DNA of 10,205 nt from NCBI GenBank assembly GCA_015688915.1, contig JAATGX010000009.1:1-10205 (forward strand), written 5' to 3'. Positions 1 through 5,947 of the stretch are shown here, in pieces. Source of the DNA: Desulfuromonadales bacterium. GTDB lineage: Bacteria > Desulfobacterota > Desulfuromonadia > Geobacterales > Pseudopelobacteraceae. The notes beneath the pieces were generated by a model. It searched no databases. It was not told the origin of the DNA and saw only the letters and a program-made list of their open reading frames with translations. How positions within the stretch are numbered: the first letter of the stretch is position 1; each line of letters starts with the position of its first letter. A program made the position numbers and the translations under genes.

Positions 1-1
1 C

Positions 2-1009
2 TATCTCCAGGGCGAGACCGGGATATGCAAGGCCATCGACCCCTGGGGTGGCTCCTATTATGTGGAATGGCTGACCGACCAGTTGCGCAAGCGGGCCTGG
101 GCCCACATCGTGGAGGTGGAGGCCCTGGGAGGCATGACCAAGGCCATAGAGACCGGCCTGCCCAAGATGCGCATCGAAGAGGCTGCGGCCAGGAAACAGG
201 CCCGCATCGACTCAAGGACGGAACCGATCATCGGGGTCAACAAGCACCGCCTGGAGCAGGAAGACCCCATCGACATCCTGTCCATCGACAACACCGCGGT
301 GCGCGCCTCCCAGATCGAACGGCTCGCCAAACTGCGGGCCGAGCGGGACAACGTAAAGGTGCGGCAGCTTCTGGACGCCATCACCAGGGCCGCGGAATCC
401 CGTGCAAACGGCAACCTGCTGGAGCTGTCCGTGGAGGCGGCCAAGGCCAGGGCCAGCCTGGGAGAGATCTCCGATGCCATTGAAAAGGTCTATCCGCGCC
501 ACAAGGCGGTGATCCGCTCCATCTCCGGGGTGTACAGCTCGGAATACGGCGAGTCCGAGGAAACGGCCCTGGTGCAGAGGATGTGCGCGGAGTTTGAACA
601 GCGGGAGGGGCGCCGTCCACGCCTGCTGGTTGCCAAGAGCGGCCAGGACGGCCACGACCGGGGGGCCAAGGTCATTGCCACCGCCTTTTCCGACCTGGGA
701 TTCGACGTGGACGTCAGCCCCCTGTTCATGACCCCGGAAGAGACCGCGGACATGGCCGTGGAGAACGACGTGCACGTGGTCGGGTTCAGTTCCCTGGCAG
801 CGGGCCACAACACGCTCCTGCCCCAGTTGGTGCAGGAGCTGGAAAAACGGGGCCGGGGCGACATCCTGGCCGTTATCGGCGGGGTCATCCCGGCCCAGGA
901 TTACGAATTCCTCTATGCCAGCGGCGCGGCCCTGATCTTCGGGCCGGGCACGGTGATCCCCATTGCGGCCCAGAAGGTGCTGGAAAAGCTCAACGCCAGG
1001 CTCGGGTAA
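2..1009 (+). CDS. Methylmalonyl-CoA mutase, C-terminal part (5' end outside window)
   Basis: Catalytic chain of adenosylcobalamin-dependent methylmalonyl-CoA mutase, which interconverts (R)-methylmalonyl-CoA and succinyl-CoA in propionate metabolism in the cytoplasm. The frame is open from base 2, so the gene begins upstream; 335 residues are visible. The first residues (ETGICKAIDPWGGSYYVE) belong to the end of the substrate-binding TIM-barrel domain, followed by the linker with 'DPIDILSIDN'. From about base 620 comes the cobalamin-binding Rossmann domain: the DxHxxG motif (DGHDRG, bases 647-664) carries the His (653-655) that replaces dimethylbenzimidazole as the lower cobalt ligand. It is followed by 'SSLAAGHNTL', 'GGVIP' and 'FGPGT'. 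Because the B12 domain is complete, this is the catalytic subunit or a homodimeric enzyme, not the B12-lacking small subunit. The meaB gene starts 5 nt after the stop, so the two are probably co-transcribed. Confidence 0.96.
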   Translation, partial: YLQGETGICKAIDPWGGSYYVEWLTDQLRKRAWAHIVEVEALGGMTKAIETGLPKMRIEEAAARKQARIDSRTEPIIGVNKHRLEQEDPIDILSIDNTAVRASQIERLAKLRAERDNVKVRQLLDAITRAAESRANGNLLELSVEAAKARASLGEISDAIEKVYPRHKAVIRSISGVYSSEYGESEETALVQRMCAEFEQREGRRPRLLVAKSGQDGHDRGAKVIATAFSDLGFDVDVSPLFMTPEETADMAVENDVHVVGFSSLAAGHNTLLPQLVQELEKRGRGDILAVIGGVIPAQDYEFLYASGAALIFGPGTVIPIAAQKVLEKLNARLG

Positions 1010-1014
1010 ACCGC

Positions 1015-2157
1015 ATGGCTAAGGACAAGCTCAACAGACCGGAGTGGGTTCCGGAACGGGCCGGCGCTGCCCAAGGGTTCACCACCAACGTGATGGCCGG
1101 CATCACGAGCCTGCACGACGGCATGCCCGGCCGCCACGCCACGACCGTGCTCCACGGCCCGGTAGTGAAGCGCCGCGAGCTGGGGGTTGACGACTATGTG
1201 GACGGCGTCCTGTCCGGCAACCGCTCCATCATCGCCCGGGCCATCACCCTGGTGGAGAGCAGCGCCGAGCGGCACCGGGACATGGCCCAGGAGATGCTGG
1301 CGCGTCTTCTCCCCTATGCCGGCGCCACCATGCGGGTCGGTGTCACCGGCGTGCCGGGGGCCGGGAAAAGCTCCCTGATCGAGACCCTGGGCATCCGGCT
1401 CTGCGACCGGGGACACCGGGTGGCGGTGCTGGCGGTGGATCCGAGCAGCAGCGTGACCGGCGGCAGCATCCTGGGGGACAAGACCAGGATGGAGTTCCTT
1501 TCCCGCACCAGGAACGCCTATATCCGCCCCTCCCCTTCCGGCGGAGTACTGGGGGGCGTGGCCCGCAAAAGCCGCGAAACCATGATCGTCTGCGAAGCTG
1601 CCGGCTTTGACGTGATCATCGTGGAGACCATCGGTGTGGGGCAGAGCGAGATCACGGTCCGCTCCATGGTGGACCTGTTCCTGCTGGTGCAGATCGCCGG
1701 GGCCGGGGACGAGTTGCAGGGGATCAAGAAAGGGGTCATGGAGCTTTCCGACCTGATCGTAGTCAACAAGGCCGACGGCGACAACAAACAGCGCGCCGAA
1801 GCGGCCAGGGGCGATTATGAGCAGATCCTGCACTACTTGCAGCCGTCCACCGAGGGGTGGCAAACCCCGGCCCTGGCATGTTCCGCCACCACCGGCCACG
1901 GCATTGACGAGCTCTGGGACACCATCGAGAGGTTCAGGAAAACCACCTCGGCCTCGGGGGTGTTCATGAGGCGCCGCCACCGGCAGAACATCGACTGGGT
2001 GCACACCATGGTGATCGAACATCTGAAACGAGATTTCTACAATCACCCGGCAGTGAGGGCGCATATCCCGCTGATGGAGGAGATGGTGGTCAGCGGCGCC
2101 ATGTCCCCGGCCCACGCGGCGCAGCAGCTTTTGGGGCTGTTCGGAGGGAAAACGTGA
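1015..2157 (+). CDS. meaB: Methylmalonyl-CoA mutase-associated GTPase MeaB
   Basis: G3E-family GTPase (MeaB, formerly ArgK/LAO-AO ATPase) that gates cofactor loading and protects methylmalonyl-CoA mutase from inactivation. It has 380 residues. The P-loop GVPGAGKSS lies at residues 112-120 (Lys118), followed by 'AVDPSSSVTGGSILGDKTRM', the family's base-II/switch region. 'VETIGVGQSE' at 203-212 contains the Glu typical of the family, and the guanine-specificity motif NKAD is at 251-254. The C-terminal helical dimerization arm is present. The N-terminus carries about 45 residues ahead of the first helical region ('DDYVDGVLSGNRSIIARAITLVES'), longer than in the shortest homologues. The ATG lies 5 nt after the mutase stop without a convincing Shine-Dalgarno, which suggests translational coupling. 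The adjacent mutase makes the MeaB assignment firm. Confidence 0.95.
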   Translation: MAKDKLNRPEWVPERAGAAQGFTTNVMAGITSLHDGMPGRHATTVLHGPVVKRRELGVDDYVDGVLSGNRSIIARAITLVESSAERHRDMAQEMLARLLPYAGATMRVGVTGVPGAGKSSLIETLGIRLCDRGHRVAVLAVDPSSSVTGGSILGDKTRMEFLSRTRNAYIRPSPSGGVLGGVARKSRETMIVCEAAGFDVIIVETIGVGQSEITVRSMVDLFLLVQIAGAGDELQGIKKGVMELSDLIVVNKADGDNKQRAEAARGDYEQILHYLQPSTEGWQTPALACSATTGHGIDELWDTIERFRKTTSASGVFMRRRHRQNIDWVHTMVIEHLKRDFYNHPAVRAHIPLMEEMVVSGAMSPAHAAQQLLGLFGGKT

Positions 2158-2160
2158 CCA

Positions 2161-2263
2161 GTCCCCCTTTGAAAAAGGGGGATTTAGGGGGATTTGTCTT
2201 TCGGGTTTGCTGCTGACTTTAAAATCAAATCCCCCCTGGCCCCCCTTTTTCAAAGGGGGGGAC
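2161..2263 (+). repeat. Large inverted repeat of two 'GGGGGATTT' modules
   Basis: Two roughly 35-nt arms, 2161-2195 and 2227-2263, are near-perfect reverse complements separated by about 31 nt. Each arm contains a short perfect hairpin: in arm 1, CCCCCTTT (2163-2170), loop GAA, AAAGGGGG (2174-2181). Arm 1 continues with an ATTT-AGGGGG-ATTT stretch, mirrored by AAAT-CCCCCC in arm 2. Read in the minus frame it encodes the string 'LNPPFSKGD', a familiar false-protein signature of dispersed intergenic repeats in many bacteria. It lies 3 nt after the meaB stop and before the metE leader. It could stop transcription or act as an mRNA-stabilising structure, but there is no U-tract. A single module recurs at 5507-5528. 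Confidence 0.85.
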
Positions 2264-2275
2264 GCCTGGCGGAAG

Positions 2276-2312
2276 TTTGGCGTTAATCAGGAACTTGTGT
2301 CAGTACGCCAAA
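2276..2312. repeat. 8-bp inverted repeat upstream of the metE riboswitch
   Basis: TTTGGCGT (2276-2283) is repeated as its exact reverse complement ACGCCAAA (2305-2312), with 21 nt between. There is no T-tract after either arm, so it is not an intrinsic terminator. It sits where the promoter of the riboswitch transcript is expected, so it could be an operator or a leader hairpin. No convincing -35/-10 pair was found nearby. The functional meaning is unknown. Confidence 0.35.
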
Positions 2313-2379
2313 AACAGCAATGAGACGCGGAGTAATACGGGGAGGTGGCAAGAAAAACCGCTGCGGCGGTTGATGGAAG

Positions 2380-2540
2380 AATAGAAAATACACCTTGGGC
2401 AGAGAAACGGAAGACGGTGAGAATCCGTCGCGGACGCGCCGCTGTAACCGGTGTTGTACCCCTTCCGAACCACTGTTTCGCATGAAACGGGAAGGTTCGG
2501 GGATAATGGGGGCCGGAAGCCAGAAGACGCCTTGTTCAGG
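2380..2540 (+). ncRNA. Cobalamin riboswitch (metE leader)
   Basis: This is an adenosyl/methyl-cobalamin aptamer by motif. 'ACGGTGAGAATCCGT' (from about 2414) is the conserved P3 hairpin region. 'CGGACGCGCCGCTGTAA' (about 2430-2447) is the core strand. 'CACTG' and 'GGGAAGG' (2471-2475 and 2489-2495) flank a GTTTC-GCAT-GAAAC hairpin inside the longer stem CCGAACC/GGTTCGG. The B12 box is present as 'GAAGCCAGAAGACGCC' (2516-2531), with one departure from the usual 'AGACCTGCC'. The P1 ends are not clear, so the outer limits are approximate. It precedes a thioesterase gene and metE; B12-bound RNA is expected to switch these off, as known for other metE riboswitches. Confidence 0.93.
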
Positions 2541-2691
2541 GAGCATGAGACTGTCTCGCGAAACGACGGACCGGCCATATCGTGCAGCACGCTCGAAAAA
2601 AAGGCGTGGTGGTGTATGATTGTTGTCGTCCCCTCTCGAACGGGTGTCGTGCTCCCGTACCTAATCATCCCCACGAGAAGGAGGAGGATCA
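2541..2691 (+). promoter_or_regulatory. Expression platform of the metE riboswitch (no intrinsic terminator seen)
   Basis: The 150 nt between aptamer and first start codon hold several possible hairpins but no stem followed by a U-tract. A long-range pairing of 10 bp is possible between 2539-2548 and 2647-2656, with one G-U pair. It competes with a local hairpin ACGGG (2640-2644)/CCCGT (2654-2658). A weak helix, TCTCG (2634-2638) with CGAGA (2674-2678), would reach the edge of the purine-rich Shine-Dalgarno at 2678-2688. This favours translational or Rho-dependent control over intrinsic termination, but the pairings were found by eye only. Confidence 0.4.
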
Positions 2692-3147
2692 ATGGAACGA
2701 CACGCACGATCGATGCACGTACAATGCCACGGCCACGCCGGCCGGGCGGACCTGGAACTAAGGACATTTGACATGATAGCGCCGGAGCAGGTCAATCACG
2801 TCGGAACCCTGTTCGCCAGCCAGGCCCTGGCCATGATGGACCGGGCCGCCTTTATCGCCGCCACCCGCCACGCGCGGCGTCACCTGACCATGACCAGCCG
2901 GGAGATGACCTCCGAGTATGTCCCGGTGCACCAGGGGCAACTGGTTGAAATCGTTTCCCGGCTCGGCTCGCGCAACGGCAGCGTCGTTGCCGTGGATACG
3001 GCCTTGTATGCCGAGGATATGCTCACCGGAGACCGGCGCCTGAATGCCAGGGGCCACTTTCTCCTCACACCCGTCGATGATCGGGATGCCCCGGCACTCC
3101 CCGCATCCGAAACCGCACACCTGTCAGTCGGAAAGGAGGTATCCTGA
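2692..3147 (+). CDS. Hotdog-fold acyl-CoA thioesterase (YciA/ACOT-like)
   Basis: Predicted cytoplasmic acyl-CoA hydrolase of 151 residues, the usual size for a single hotdog domain. 'PEQVNHVGTLFASQALAMMDRAAFIAATRHAR' (written here in parts) matches the family core: N35 in 'VNHVGTLF', then 'SQALAMMDRAA' with D50 on the hotdog helix. The strand 'EYVPVHQGQLVEIVSR' follows, then a final strand 'HFLLTPVD'. The usual 'FGG' of the core reads FAS at 41-43. I chose the ATG at 2692 because AAGGAGGAGGA lies 4-7 nt upstream and because the strand before 'PEQ' is needed for the fold. A second in-frame ATG at 2773 would cut into it. The stop overlaps the metE ATG by one base (TGATG), so the two genes are translationally coupled and both lie behind the cobalamin riboswitch. 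The substrate cannot be told from sequence. Confidence 0.85.
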   Translation: MERHARSMHVQCHGHAGRADLELRTFDMIAPEQVNHVGTLFASQALAMMDRAAFIAATRHARRHLTMTSREMTSEYVPVHQGQLVEIVSRLGSRNGSVVAVDTALYAEDMLTGDRRLNARGHFLLTPVDDRDAPALPASETAHLSVGKEVS

Positions 3148-5477
3148 TGTCAGTCCACGCAGCCTGTCTCGGTCATCCCCGCATCGGTATCGCCCGTGAG
3201 CTGAAAAAGGCCCTGGAGGGCTACTGGGCCGGAAAACTGACCGCCGAATCCCTGCATAGTACGGCCGCCGGGCTCCGCCATCGCCACTGGTCGCAGATGA
3301 AGAGCGCCGGGCTCGACCAGATCCCGGGCAACGATTTTTCCCTGTACGACCACATGCTGGACATGGCCGTGACCGTGGGGGCTGTACCGGAGCGCTACCA
3401 CGGTATCTCCGACCCGCTGGCCCGCTACTTCGCCATGGCCAGGGGGCTCCAGGACCCGCAGGCGGGCATCGATGTCCCGGCCCTGGAGATGACCAAGTGG
3501 TTCGACACCAACTACCACTACATCGTGCCGGAACTGGCAACCGAGCAGCGTTTCACCCTCGCCGCCTCCAGAATCCTTGCCGAACTGGAGGGGGCCCGCA
3601 GCCTGGGCATCGAAACCCGGCCGGTGCTTCCGGGGCCGGTGACCTTCCTGCTGCTCTCCAAGCTGGCTGAAAATGCGGACGAAAAAAGCGTGCCGCTCGA
3701 TCTGCTCGACGGCCTGCTGCCGGTGTACGAGGAGTTGCTGGGACTGCTGGCCGATCATGACGTAGCCTGGGTTCAACTGGACGAACCCTGCCTGATCCTG
3801 GACTTGGACGACCACGCCAAGGCCGCCTATGGCCGAGCCCTTGGCCGGCTGACCGCGGTGGACCACCGGCCGCGCCTGCTGCTCACCACCTATTTCGGCT
3901 CCATCGAGCACAACCTGGATCTGGTGACAACAGCGGGGTGCGACGGGCTGCACCTGGACTTGGTGCGGGCCCCGGAACAGCTCGACGCGGTGCTTGCAGC
4001 GCTCCCGGCCCCGGCCCTGCTCTCCCTGGGGGTGGTGGACGGCCGCAATGTCTGGCGCAGCGACCTGGACGTGGCCCACGGGCTGATCCGGCGGGCCGTG
4101 CGGGCCATTGGCCCTGAACGGGTGCTGGTGGCCTCCTCCTGCTCGCTGCTGCACACCCCGGTGGACCTTACCGCCGAGCAGGGGCTGGACGCAGAACTCA
4201 AGAGCTGGCTCTCCTTTGCCGCCCAGAAGATCGCAGAACTGCGGCTGCTGGCGGACGCGGCTGAAAGCGATACCCCGGACAATCCCGCCTTTGCCCAGGC
4301 CCGCGCCATCCTGGCCGGCCGGAAGGAGTCACCCCGGACCCGCAATCCGGCGGTGCGGGCCCGGACGGCGGCCGTGGACGAAACCATGCTGCGTCGCTCA
4401 TCTCCCTTTGCCCAGCGGATTGCGGCCCAGCAGGCCCGTTTCAACCTCCCCCCGCTGCCCACCACCACCATCGGTTCGTTCCCCCAGACCAGAGAGGTAC
4501 GCGAGGCCCGCTCCCACTGGCGGGGCGGCAGCATGACGGACGCGGCCTACGGGCAATTCCTGCGGGACGAGACCCGGCGCTGCATTGCCGTGCAGGAGAA
4601 CCTGGATCTGGACGTGCTGGTACACGGCGAATTCGAGCGTACCGACATGGTGGAATACTTCGGTGAGCAGTTGGACGGTTTCGCCTTTACCGGCAACGGC
4701 TGGGTGCAGAGCTATGGTTCCCGCTGCGTCAAGCCGCCCATACTATACGGCGACGTGGCCCGGCTCCGGCCTATGACCGTGGAGTGGGCCCGCTTTGCCC
4801 AGTCCCTGACCACCAGGCCGGTCAAGGGGATGCTCACCGGGCCGGTGACGATCCTGCAATGGTCGTTTGTGCGCAACGACCAGCCCCGCTACGAGACCTG
4901 CTACCAGATCGCCCTGGCGTTGCGGGACGAGGTGGCTGACCTGGAAGCGGCCGGCATCGCCATGATCCAGGTGGACGAGCCGGCCATCCGCGAGGGGCTG
5001 CCGTTGCGCCGCCACGACTGGCCCGCGTACCTGGTCTGGTCGGTGGACGCCTTCCGCCTGGCAACCAGCGGGGTCAGGGACGAGACCCAGATCCACACCC
5101 ATATGTGCTATTCCGAGTTCAACGACATCCTGGACGCCGTGGCCCGCATGGACGCGGACGTGCTCTCCATCGAGTCGTCCCGTTCCCGCATGGAACTGCT
5201 CACCGCGTTCGGCCTGCGCCGGTATCCCAACGACGTGGGGCCCGGCATCTACGACATCCATTCGCCCCGGGTGCCGGCCATCCAGGAGATGACGGCCCTG
5301 CTGGTGCTGGCCGCCGGCGTGCTGCCGGTGGAGCGGCTCTGGGTGAACCCGGATTGCGGGCTCAAGACCCGGGGCTGGCCGGAAACCGTGGCCACCCTGG
5401 CCAACATGGTGGAGGCGGCCCGCCAGGCCCGGCTGCTGCTGGCGGGCAAAGCGCCGCTCCAGACACCGGAATCATGA
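3147..5477 (+). CDS. metE: Cobalamin-independent methionine synthase MetE
   Basis: 5-methyltetrahydropteroyltriglutamate-homocysteine S-methyltransferase, which makes methionine without B12 in the cytoplasm. It has 776 residues, full length for the family (about 750-770). The N-terminal barrel starts with 'HPRIGIARELKKALEGYW' and contains 'EMTKWFDTNYHYIVPE'. The C-terminal catalytic barrel begins near 'TTTIGSFPQT' (439-448). All four zinc/homocysteine ligands are present: H652 and C654 in 'HMCYSEF', E676 in 'IESSRS', and C737 in 'NPDCGLKTRGW'. Each is offset by 11 from the E. coli numbering 641/643/665/726. AAAGGAGGT at 3132-3140, 6 nt before the ATG, is an excellent ribosome site inside the end of the thioesterase gene. 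The upstream cobalamin riboswitch predicts expression only when B12 is scarce. No defect was seen. Confidence 0.98.
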   Translation: MSVHAACLGHPRIGIARELKKALEGYWAGKLTAESLHSTAAGLRHRHWSQMKSAGLDQIPGNDFSLYDHMLDMAVTVGAVPERYHGISDPLARYFAMARGLQDPQAGIDVPALEMTKWFDTNYHYIVPELATEQRFTLAASRILAELEGARSLGIETRPVLPGPVTFLLLSKLAENADEKSVPLDLLDGLLPVYEELLGLLADHDVAWVQLDEPCLILDLDDHAKAAYGRALGRLTAVDHRPRLLLTTYFGSIEHNLDLVTTAGCDGLHLDLVRAPEQLDAVLAALPAPALLSLGVVDGRNVWRSDLDVAHGLIRRAVRAIGPERVLVASSCSLLHTPVDLTAEQGLDAELKSWLSFAAQKIAELRLLADAAESDTPDNPAFAQARAILAGRKESPRTRNPAVRARTAAVDETMLRRSSPFAQRIAAQQARFNLPPLPTTTIGSFPQTREVREARSHWRGGSMTDAAYGQFLRDETRRCIAVQENLDLDVLVHGEFERTDMVEYFGEQLDGFAFTGNGWVQSYGSRCVKPPILYGDVARLRPMTVEWARFAQSLTTRPVKGMLTGPVTILQWSFVRNDQPRYETCYQIALALRDEVADLEAAGIAMIQVDEPAIREGLPLRRHDWPAYLVWSVDAFRLATSGVRDETQIHTHMCYSEFNDILDAVARMDADVLSIESSRSRMELLTAFGLRRYPNDVGPGIYDIHSPRVPAIQEMTALLVLAAGVLPVERLWVNPDCGLKTRGWPETVATLANMVEAARQARLLLAGKAPLQTPES

Positions 5478-5506
5478 AATACGCGGTCGCGGAGCTTACA
5501 CGACAA

Positions 5507-5528
5507 GTCCCCCTTTTTCAAAGGGGGG
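5507..5528 (+). repeat. Single 'CCCCCTTT' hairpin repeat module after metE
   Basis: A perfect 8-bp hairpin, CCCCCTTT (5509-5516), loop TTC, AAAGGGGG (5520-5527), flanked by partly pairing AAGT (5505-5508) and ACTT (5530-5533). It is in the same orientation as the second arm of the inverted repeat at 2161-2263 but lacks the AGGGGG-ATTT half, so it is a truncated copy. It lies 30 nt after the metE stop and may limit read-through, although no U-tract follows. Confidence 0.75.
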
Positions 5529-5585
5529 AACTTCACGGCATTGGAGGCGGCAGCCAGGGTGAAACCATCGTGATACGCATCGTGC

Positions 5586-5615
5586 TTGACTTTCAAAGTC
5601 ACACAGTGGTATCCA
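5586..5615 (+). promoter_or_regulatory. Possible sigma-70 promoter for the cobalt-uptake operon
   Basis: TTGACT (5586-5591) is a near-consensus -35 box. An 18-nt spacer leads to TATCCA (5610-5615), a weak -10. Transcription from here would start about 25 nt before the riboswitch aptamer, a sensible position. The spacer includes the perfect palindrome GACTTT-C-AAAGTC (5588-5600), which could be an operator. The stretch 5529-5585 shows nothing else recognisable. Confidence 0.3.
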
Positions 5616-5644
5616 AGAGTCGCGCTATCTAAAAACTGAATATC

Positions 5645-5801
5645 AAATCACGGTGCCCGCGAGGGCTTGATAGGGAAGCGAGGTGAAACTCCTCCGCGGA
5701 CCCGCCGCTGTAAGCGAGGACGATGGGCATGATGTCACTGGTCGAAAGACCGGGAAGGCGCCCGGAGGATGAATCGCGAGCCAGAAGACCTGCCATGATT
5801 T
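5645..5801 (+). ncRNA. Cobalamin riboswitch (outer-membrane protein / cobalt uptake leader)
   Basis: A canonical cobalamin aptamer. The closing P1 helix is visible as AAATCA (5645-5650) with TGATTT (5796-5801). The core strand 'GGACCCGCCGCTGTAA' is at 5698-5713. 'CACTGGTCGAAAGACCGGGA' (from 5736) is the conserved CACTG/GGGAAGG hairpin. 'GCGAGCCAGAAGACCTGCC' (5776-5794) is a perfect B12 box. A terminator and an alternative antiterminator follow, so the likely mode is transcription attenuation: bound corrinoid lowers expression of the downstream outer-membrane and ECF cobalt-transport genes. It shares core motifs with the riboswitch at 2380-2540, but the peripheral sequences differ, so it is not a recent duplicate. 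Confidence 0.97.
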
Positions 5802-5849
5802 CAGCACTCGACTATTCCCCGTGGTAAAGGGAGAGTGAAACCATTACCA

Positions 5850-5869
5850 GACTTTGAATACGAAAAGTC
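5850..5869 (+). promoter_or_regulatory. Candidate antiterminator hairpin
   Basis: GACTTT (5850-5855) can pair with AAAGTC (5864-5869) across an 8-nt loop. The 3' strand is part of the 5' strand of the terminator stem (5863-5874), so the two structures exclude each other. An upstream helix, TGGTAA (5822-5827) with TTACCA (5844-5849), may help the choice. This fits an attenuation-type expression platform; pairings were found by eye. Confidence 0.5.
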
Positions 5870-5902
5870 CGCATGATGCCTCGGCATATGCGGACTTTTT
5901 TT
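5863..5902 (+). terminator. Intrinsic terminator of the second cobalamin riboswitch
   Basis: A perfect 12-bp stem, AAAAGTCCGCAT (5863-5874) with ATGCGGACTTTT (5888-5899). It is extended after a bulged G by ATGC/GCAT around a CTCG tetraloop, and the descending strand runs into a T-tract (5896-5902). The terminator lies 46 nt before the start codon of the outer-membrane protein gene and 61 nt after the aptamer, the usual arrangement for a transcription-terminating riboswitch. Confidence 0.9.
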
Positions 5903-5947
5903 ATTGCCGGTCCTTACGGACCAAAGATTTCCAAGGAGGGATACAGT

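Noticed and set aside
913..2253. Long minus-strand open frame (446 codons) opposite meaB
   Set aside because: It is the shadow of a certain + strand gene in GC-rich DNA. Its first residues are translated repeat sequence, and it is rich in His/Gly/Pro with no domain.
2581..2605. CGTGCAGCACG hairpin followed by an A-rich run, considered as a terminator
   Set aside because: The stem is 4-5 bp with a tiny loop, and the run is of A, not T, on the coding strand.
2300..2771. Open frames on both strands across the metE leader (2300-2767 minus, 2395-2619 plus, 2451-2771 plus)
   Set aside because: They run through a cobalamin riboswitch whose structured motifs explain the sequence; there are no good ribosome sites and no protein families.
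3150..4154. Minus-strand open frame (334 codons) opposite metE
   Set aside because: metE is intact on the other strand, with all catalytic residues. The antisense product has shadow-type composition and no recognisable family.
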